From Salvator merianae (Eukaryota > Chordata > Lepidosauria > Squamata > Teiidae), in contig QVOM02000034.1 of NCBI GenBank assembly GCA_003586115.2, positions 128,127,936 through 128,191,935 on the forward strand: a stretch of DNA of 64,000 nt. The letters are read 5' to 3'. The notes under the pieces are model-generated. The model was not told the DNA's origin. It searched no databases and was given only the letters and a program-made list of their open reading frames with translations. The position numbers were made by a program, and so were the translations under genes. Shown piece by piece: positions 57,304-64,000 of the stretch; position 1 is the first letter of the stretch, and every line of letters begins with the position of its first letter.

Positions 57304-58505
57304 GTCCGCGTTCCGACACGGCATTTAATCAGTTTACAGGCTGTCTTTAGTTCCTGCTGACCCGACATGATCTTGCTGTTCTGTAGTTTTTCTGGACTAA
57401 ATTGGTGAAATCCGGATTACTTTGTATTCGGATTTAATGAGTTCTCAAGCCATCCCAGATCGCTAGCGCGCTTTACTTTGCGATGTGGGAACGGGGAAGG
57501 GGACTATTTGGGAGGGACTGTACTTTTTGGGGGGCGTGCAGAGGGAGGGATCCCCATTTTGTGCCATCCAATGACAGACTTTGTGGGTGGGCAGGAAGCA
57601 CAGTAGTTTCCTCTGCCTCCATTATCCCCCCTTCCATGGCTGCCAGGGGAAAAGAAACCATCCTCCTTTTTACTTCGCTAAGCTGTGGTCCGTTCTCTTT
57701 CTTTATCCCCCATTCAACACTGCCAGGAAGAAATTAAAGGCTTCCTCCACTTCCGTCTGCTCTTTAAACCAAAAAATAAACTGCATCTGTTTGGGGTTGC
57801 AGTCCTCTTGCCCCAACAAAGAACCCACTCAAGATGAGTTTTGCTGTTGGCAGCACACAGCTACACAGCGGGGACACATGCCGCTGCGGATGTCTCGGGG
57901 GGAGATGAGGCAGAGTCCATTTGCTGGTGATGAACTGCACTACCAAGATAATAGAGCCTCCCCCCCCCCACATTCCTTCCTCATGTTTCCCCTTCTTCAT
58001 GGACCTCTCCCTGCTTTCGCGCTACTTTTAAATTGCACAATTGCGCAAAAGTGCACTTGCAAGGGAGCAGAAATCACCATCAGCCCTTTAAAAAGCTTAA
58101 TTGTGAGAACTTTAATAGTTTTAAAGTTCTGCTTGCGTAGATAGGGGTTCTAGGGGGCAGAAGGAGCAAATGGCGAATGACTAGTAATGCTGTCAAGTTA
58201 ATCCATGTTCTGAGGCAGCAGCGGGGAACTACGGAGAGCGGAGCTTGACTTTCCGCCCCTGTGACGTCAAGATTTGAACGTTGGGACTGCCGCCAATCAC
58301 TGACTGCGCAGGGAGGAGAATTTGACAAGGGGTGGAGGAAGAAAAGGTACTGTTTCTCCGTGCCAAGCATGGGAAATATCAGTGTGGGAATGAGCAAGTA
58401 TGAATTGAATCCGTGTTAAACTGTAACTGTGGGAACGATCAGAAGACGAATTCAGTCCTTGTACTCTTCTGATATGGATTAAATTTACGATGTCGGACCG
58501 TGGCC
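57304..58505 (-). mobile_element. DNA transposon family P, copy B (1.2 kb)
   Basis: The reverse complement of 41407-42982 in outline. Its left end GTCCGCGTTCCGACACGGCA corresponds to copy A's right end, and its right end (reversed: GGCCACGGTCCGACATCGTA) to copy A's left end. Shared interior includes AAGATCATGTCGGG, GATCTGGGATGGCTTGAGAA and the CRE block. About 370 bp shorter than copy A, with the missing part in the middle. The 187-residue frame at 57581-58144 shows no transposase features. No convincing target duplication was found. Confidence 0.8.
58253..58297 (-). promoter_or_regulatory. GC-box / CRE / CCAAT block inside family P copy B
   Basis: CCGCCCC (58253-58259), TGACGTCA (58262-58269) and CCAAT (58293-58297) mirror copy A's block with the same order and nearly the same spacing (GC box to CRE 2 bp, CRE to CCAAT about 23 bp). 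The CpG in the CRE is intact although CpGs decay quickly, which fits a young insertion or an unmethylated site. Confidence 0.6.
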
Positions 58506-60700
58506 TTAGTCAAACATATATTTGCAATGATGATAAAAGCAATTGTAGAGTCTGCCTTTGATGGTGAACGTAGGTGGGAGGGAGGAATATTTAATCCTTC
58601 CTACTACCAGGGATTCTCTCCTGTGATTTTTCTCTTTCTATATGCATTTTGATCTTCGCAGCTTACAGCTGCATCTACACACAGTAAAAAAAAAAAGGGG
58701 GGAGAGCTAGAGAGCAATTTAAGGTGCTTCAAGATGTGGGTAAAAATTGTGTTTCTCCCATGACTATATATGGATCACCACACACATCCATGGCAATCCC
58801 TAGTCATGAGTTAGTTGGGCAAAAATCAGATAGATTGGAATTACGGAAAATCCAGCAATGATACCAGATTTTCCCTGATGCCTTACCTCCATCTGGCATT
58901 TCATCATGATTCTCTCCCTAGTTGAAATACCCAGATGTCAGCCAAGCTTGGGAAAAAGGCAAAGGGGTGCTTGGCTGGCAGCCAGGGATTTCAACCAGGG
59001 GGAGAAGTGCAATGAAATTCCAGATGGAGATAAGAGCCCAGGATTGCTTCCAGCCATCCAGCAGGGTGGATAAGAAGCAATTATGGGCTCTCTTGTGTCT
59101 GGAGACACTTTTAGAGGTGGTAGCATCTGCATGCTGGTGCCTTAATCCACATTAAAGGTCAGAAAATGCCCTTCTGAAGAGCATTCTCTAGCTTTTAATG
59201 TGGATTAGCATTGGGATGAAATACTAGCATCTGCATGCTACCACCTCTGGGCCATTTCAAGCTCCTTTTTCTTAATGTGTCTGAAGGCAGCCAAAATCTT
59301 GTTTCAAAGCTCAGCCAGGGTACAAAGGTAACTCAGACATTCAGAGGAGAGAATTGGGTAGGAAAAATTGTCTTCATTTTGGCTTGCAAGAAGAGCACTG
59401 AGTTGAAAATTTTGTTTCTTCTATATTTACAGCTCTCCCATTCATTATGAATTAGAACAGGTTCCTCAGCTTAGTGCCCTCCAGGTGTTTGGGGCCATAT
59501 CTACATTTACCAGGGGAGTCCTGCCCCCTTCTGACCCTACATTTCCGCTTGTGGCAGCAGAAAGTGTTTCTTAGTGATTGCTCATGACCCCATTACTGCT
59601 CATGATCATTATCTGAGGTAACATTTTGTGAAGATGTGATTTTGCTGCCCTCAGTGGAGACACTTCAGAATGCCCCTTCACTCTTAAGCGGAGGTGAGGA
59701 GGCATTATTTCAAGTGGAATCTGAGATGCCCTCCTCTGCATGCCCCACAAGAAACCGATTCCATTTTGAAATGGAAACATAGCCTTGGACTGCAGCTACT
59801 GACCATGCTGAAAGGGGCCAATAAGAGCTGTTGTCCAAAATGTCTACAGAACAAGAGGTTGGAGAAACCTGAATTACATATATCCACAGACTGTAACTAT
59901 TCTGGTAATGCCTATACACACAACAAGAGAGTGATTTCCTACTCTCTCTAGTTTTATTGGATGCACTGTGCAGATTGAGAATGCAGTGCTATTGAGATAA
60001 GAATCTTCAGCAGGCTTCTCACTCCAAAAACAAACTAAAACTAAACCGCTTACTCAACTTACGGCTTTAATCTTCCTTATGATCTGTTGAGTGACCCTGT
60101 TGTCATGGTGCCTGGTGTCCACTGTGGCAAAGGGCAAAGCATCTAAAGGAAAGTGGTACCAGAGGTTGGAGTAGGCAGCACTAATGGGAAGCAAAATGCT
60201 ATAAGTCTGCAATTCTATAAAAATCCACATGACAGTTGACCTGACTGAACACAGTGGATTATCCACGCAGTAGCCAACCCTGAATTGAAAACTGCATGAA
60301 GGAAACAGTGAGTAGACTCAAGCTCTGAGTAACAGTCTTTGCCTGTTGTGGGGCACTGTGGCATGCAGTTCTAGTAATAGGCAAGATAACATCTCAGTGG
60401 CCAAATGATAGACCATAAAAGGTACTCACACTGGGCCTTTTCATAACTTTGTTGGATGCTTGTGTGAAGGGAGACTTGCAGCCAAGTTTCAAAACCCTCC
60501 CCTTCCTAACACAAAGCAAATCTTTTGTGAATTGAGCGGGAGAGACCGGAGCCCTGGGAATTAATTTACATGAATTCTCTGCAAACTGTGCTTAACTGCA
60601 TGTGAATACTGGGAGCTATTTTCAGGCAGGTTCAGGAAATAATACACAAGGCACTGAGAATAGTCACACATTGGTTGCTGCCTTCCTGGTAACCTACAGC
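58506..60700 (+). other. Intron 1, weak MITE hints
   Basis: No exon. The segment 59130-59245 has an inverted pair (GCATCTGCATGCTGGTGCCT at left; ACTAGCATCTGCATGCTACC at right, partly direct) around CCTTTAATGTGGATTAG, probably a decayed fold-back element. GGGGCCATATCTACATTTAC at 59489 may be another MITE edge. Confidence 0.35.
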
Positions 60701-60724
60701 AAAAAAAAAAAAAAAAAAAAAAAA
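60701..60724 (+). repeat. A24 homopolymer
   Basis: Twenty-four adenines in a row. No LINE or SINE body is recognised directly upstream, so whether it is a retroposon tail is open. Confidence 0.9.
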
Positions 60725-60914
60725 GGGAAGCATGAATACACCCTCTTTCTATGTCAATATTTGCAAGGCCCCTTTGTGGCACTGTGAATGTGCCATGAGT
60801 GTGCAAGATTCACACATACCTGCACACTCATGGTGCAGAGTGTGCTGGAACAGTCTGGGGTGCACACATTTTGCCATTAGCACTTGTAGAGGTATAGTGT
60901 AATAAGTGCAATAA

Positions 60915-61200
60915 CTTTATTTTATTTATGTATTTATTATTTGCATTTTTATCTTGCCCTATACATGAAGGTCTCAGGGCAGGTTACAACATTAAAAACC
61001 AATATAAAATGACCATACTAAAACAATAAAAGTGTCTGAAAATGGAGGAAAAGCTGTTTCCTTATTTAGTCAAAGACCAGGGCAAAGAGGTGCATCTTCA
61101 CTGCTTTCCTAAATGTATAAAGTGAAGGTACATGACACACTTCAAGGGGGAGACTATTCCATAGTCTGGGAGCCATCATTGAGAAGGCCCTTTAAAATAC
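60915..61200 (-). repeat. LINE/SINE 3' end, antisense (same family as 3325-3450)
   Basis: T-rich tail, then CATTTTTATCTTGCCCTATA, CATGAAGGTCTCAGGGCAGG and ACAACATTAAAAACC. The sequence continues through GGTGCATCTTCACTGCTTTC and CTATTCCATAGTCTGGGAGC, a longer stretch of the same element than at 3.3 kb. Reversed, GCTCCCAGACTATGGAATAG then an AATAAATAAA-type tail is a common reptile LINE 3' region. Minus strand by tail polarity. Confidence 0.65.
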
Positions 61201-62605
61201 TGTAATGCACTGCTGCTTCTGCTTGTGCATCTTACCTGTGTCAGAGTCTTCAAAGAAGTGTTGATGGCACTATTTAATCGAACACAGGAAACAGCCACTT
61301 CCAAGTCCATTTCCTGTGTTTGTTTACACTATCCTGATCAGAAGCATCACAACCAGGAAATAAAAGTTCCCTGACTGTGATGTTTGCATGACTGGGAGAG
61401 ATAACAGGCTTATGAACAGCATGCCACCACTTTGAGAACAGTGCTATGCAAGTAGCACACTTCTCAGCACGCAGTGTGGCACACTCTCATTAGAACTCCA
61501 TCAGCAGCAGTCATCTGGATCTTGCCTGTATGTCCATCACTTGCAAGTGTTTGCTGAGTGTCTGAGCAATGTGTTTGGCACACTGGAAAGGAATTTGGCT
61601 TTGCTAGTGAGAGAAGTAGAAGGCCCTCTTTTTTAGGGATTGTCAAATTTAGGTGATAAAGATATAAAGTTAAGAACACCCTTCAGATACTTTAGCTAAT
61701 TTCAAAACTCTAGAGGTTTTGTATTTGTGAATATATATTAAGTAGGAGGACACTGCCAACCAATATTAAGGGCAGAGATGCAAGCTCATGTGAAGGTTTT
61801 GACATGGGAAAACATACAGCTACAACATTAAGATCTAAGGGTGACAGTCGGACTTGGCGTTTCAGCAAGGACTGTTGGGATGAAATTAAAGCACAGTGAC
61901 AGCCTGAACTTCCTGAATTAAAAGCTTTAGAAGAGTTAGCGTACAACTCTTTTGTTATGTAAAAGGCAGCACTTCTGTTTGATTGTATTCCAAGTTCTCT
62001 CTGTCACAGAGTCTTTCATCAGAATTGTAGCATGTTGCATTGGGGTTTGTTTTTTCCCTGTCATTTTTGAGGCTCAAGAAAATACACAGACATTCTTGAA
62101 TTTGAATTAGCTTGTACAGCATATACTGCACAAAGACCATTATTTATCTTGATGTTTTAAGTACATTCCATATGTTGTCTTCATAACAGAAGAGGAGGGC
62201 AAATTGCAGGGCAACACTAGTACTTACCTGTCTGGATACTTGCTCCCACAATGGTGCAGTGGGTACTTCTAGGTATTTTGATGGAGCGAGATCTTGTCAT
62301 TCGCCACACATGTGTGGTGGCCATTTCCAGGCTGAAGATCATGGGAGCAAGCGTAAAGACAGGTCAGCCCATATTGCTGTTTGTGGAAAACCCACGGTGG
62401 GAACTGATTTATCCGAAATAGCAATAACATGGGATTCCACCCCTTTTTCCCAGGGCGATGTTGGGATTGCCACAGATATGTGTGGGAATCCCAGCATAAC
62501 CCTGGGATAATCCCATGTTTTAGGTCCTGACTGGATGGGGCCTGAGGTTTTCTTTTTTTAAAAAAAGTAAACATGCTCTTGAATCAAGGTTGACTGTGGT
62601 GACTT
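61201..62605 (+). other. Intron 1, includes hairpin-rich MITE remains
   Basis: No exon. At 62460-62500, GTTGGGATTGCCACAGATA pairs with TGTGGGAATCCCAGC around a 5-base loop, and CATGGGATT (62429) pairs with AATCCCATG (62510). This resembles the hairpin cluster at 10.9 kb and indicates a related fold-back element between about 62.2 and 62.54 kb. Confidence 0.4.
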
Positions 62606-62786
62606 TAGGTCCTTCCTGCACTGGGCTTTATTCCGGATTATATCCTGGAATAGGGATCTGTCATCTGCCAGCTACTGCAAACTATGGCAGGTCTGATGCC
62701 TGCTGTAGTCTGCACCAGCATGTGGATGGCAGGTCCCTGTTCTGGGACATAATCTGGAATAAGGCCCAGTGCAGAAAGGGCCTATA
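62606..62786. mobile_element. Fold-back hAT-like MITE, family G end type (181 bp)
   Basis: The left end TAGGTCCTTCCTGCACTGGG continues CTTTATTCC. The right end GGAATAAGGCCCAGTGCAGA continues AAGGGCCTA. They pair over about 29 bp with a few mismatches. Inner arms (TATCCTGGAATAGGGATCTG; CCCTGTTCTGGGACATAATC) also pair. The most complete example of the AGGCCCTTTCTGCAC end type here. Confidence 0.75.
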
Positions 62787-62895
62787 TAGACAAATTCAGG
62801 TAGCTTTCTTGGCATCAATAGATGTGGCTCTCTGTTGACCTCTCCTGGGATGACCATTCAACCTCCTGAGCTAGCCTACAGTCTGGAATGTGATA

Positions 62896-62975
62896 GTGGT
62901 TTCCCATCCAAGCATTAACTAGGCCTAATGCTACTTAGTTCTGGTGGTCAAGAAATAGTGAGATCATCGTTCACA
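62896..62975 (-). repeat. 5S-rRNA-derived SINE fragment
   Basis: Reversed, the sequence reads AGCATTAGGCCTAGTTAATG, CTTGGATGGGAAACC, with GATCTCACTATTTCTTGACC upstream. It follows the 5S rRNA order (GATCTCG..., AAGCTAAGCAGGGT, GGCCTGGTTAGTACTTGGATGGGAGACC) with about 25% changes. It lacks a full 5S gene, so it is a SINE3/5S-type repeat, not an rRNA gene. Confidence 0.75.
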
Positions 62976-64000
62976 GTCTTGGTGACTACTACACCTAAAC
63001 CATAAAAACATTTCTCACATTTTTTGCCATTAGCATATCATGTTAGTAAGGCAGGATAGACAGCACACAAAAATTCTATAAAAATCAGATGTATGCACGG
63101 CTTATATAGATCGCTCATTCTGTCTCCAGATGCTTGTCTCCCAGAGGGGAAACAATATAAACCTGCCTTTCTCTCTGGGAGATGTAGAATTTTAGCAGAA
63201 TGCTGGCAGACTACCCAGGAAAGAAATAGTGCTCCTATCTGGCAGCGCTGCCCTGTCTGAACATGTGGGTGCCATGGCGTGGTGTGCCTTAGAGACACTT
63301 CATCCATCCCGCCCTGCCTAGCAACCCCTACACATTATTCCCCATCTCCCTCCAGCTCTGGCACAGTAGGGCCAGTATCCTGCTGACTTGGGGAAGCGCC
63401 AACTATCTCAAGGAAGCAGCACCCACCTGTTATCAGGTTCAGGGAAGCAATGTCCATGCCCTGCTGGCTCAGAGAAGACTTACCTCTGCCAGCCATGAAC
63501 AGCAGCACAGGACATGTGGATGGGCCCCTCCTCAGGACCCATTTCCATTTTTATCCCCAACCCACCTAGCTTTTTATATATATTTTAATCTATAATATTA
63601 TTTAAAGTTTTTTTTTTTTTAAAAAAAAAATTTGCTTCTAATGTTATTTTGTAAATCTCCTCTCGCCTTAACCTTATAGAGGTGGAGGAAAATGTTTAGG
63701 CATCAGACCAACAAAAAATAATGCATATAGAAAATACAATGTATACAATTTGAAATTGAGAGTTCATTCATTACGCTATGATTGACCTAGATGGGCATGA
63801 TTATCTTTTGAAATCCCTGGGATTTTTTTTTTTTTTGGTATGCTTCAGTAATTTTGTAGGTTTTCATATCTTTTTATTCTCATGTATACGCTGTTGATAG
63901 CATTTGAAGCGCATTTTTGATCTACTATACCTAATTCAGGCTGATGGATTATTTTTAAGAGTTGCCATTGTACTAGGATGCTCCATCCCAGTGTAGGTCA
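62976..64000 (+). other. Intron 1, nothing recognised
   Basis: Unique-looking sequence with T- and A-runs at 63609-63630 and 63818-63836. The 89-residue minus-strand frame at 63038-63307 has no recognisable domain. No exon 2 of NMNAT2 is seen before the window ends. Confidence 0.4.

Larger units (their letters stand above)
32349..64000 (+). other. NMNAT2: NMNAT2 intron 1 (beginning; runs off the window)
   Basis: It starts with the GTGAGT donor. No exon 2 (expected to continue with the rest of codon 29, a glutamate in the human protein) is recognisable up to 64000. In mammals this intron is many tens of kilobases, so this is consistent. All features listed to the right of 32349 lie inside it. 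Confidence 0.8.

Noticed and set aside
57581..58144. 187-residue ORF in family P copy B as a transposase
   Set aside because: No catalytic DDE/D pattern or DNA-binding domain is visible, and copy A does not keep the frame.
62896..62975. A functional 5S rRNA gene
   Set aside because: Only the middle part is similar, with many changes and no intact ends.
1..64000. Endogenous retrovirus or other viral genes
   Set aside because: No LTR pair, primer-binding site, or gag/pol/env-type frame was recognised. All reverse transcriptase remains are of CR1 or L1 type.

Overview
This is vertebrate nuclear DNA, most likely from a squamate reptile (lizard or gecko). It is AT-rich and gene-poor. The repeats are a typical squamate mix: several decayed CR1 LINE copies, an L1 3' fragment, tRNA-derived SINEs including one resembling the Sauria SINE, a 5S-rRNA-derived SINE, and many short non-autonomous DNA transposons with hAT-like or Tigger-like ends. 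The species cannot be fixed from the sequence alone.

I recognise one gene. Coding exon 1 of NMNAT2 (nicotinamide/nicotinate mononucleotide adenylyltransferase 2) lies on the + strand at 32264-32348. It has a clean splice donor and sits in a CpG-rich, GC-rich promoter block (about 32080-33350). Everything to its right (32349-64000) reads as the beginning of a very long intron 1. Everything to its left is upstream flank with no other recognisable exon. Nearly all other open frames are chance ORFs or pieces of dead transposons.

Layout. 1-8 kb: intergenic, with two antisense LINE/SINE tails and hAT-like fragments. 8-10.4 kb: a broken CR1 (+). 10.7-12.8 kb: a chain of hairpins and two hAT-like elements. 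15.3-18.1 kb: a CR1 (-) split by a complete 1,062-bp hAT-like element with a perfect 8-bp target duplication. 18.3-32 kb: mostly unique sequence plus small fold-back elements, an L1 3' end split by a CR1 3' end, and a SINE split by a Tigger-like element that carries a perfect 84-bp palindrome. 32-33.4 kb: the NMNAT2 promoter and exon 1. 33.4-64 kb: intron 1, with two inverted copies of a DNA transposon (41.4-43.0 and 57.3-58.5 kb) that share a CCAAT/CRE/GC-box block, another CR1 (43.3-45.8 kb) split by a hAT-like element, several TE-poor stretches that may be conserved regulatory DNA, and numerous miniature elements.

I found no CRISPR, operon, viral gene or evidently new multi-gene system. 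The most interesting items are the promoter-like block inside the 41/57-kb transposon family, the long perfect palindrome, the nested insertions that give relative ages, the alternating dinucleotide tract beside the NMNAT2 splice donor, and the candidate conserved non-coding stretches. Boundaries of old repeats are approximate, because they were judged by eye from internal similarity and inverted ends.
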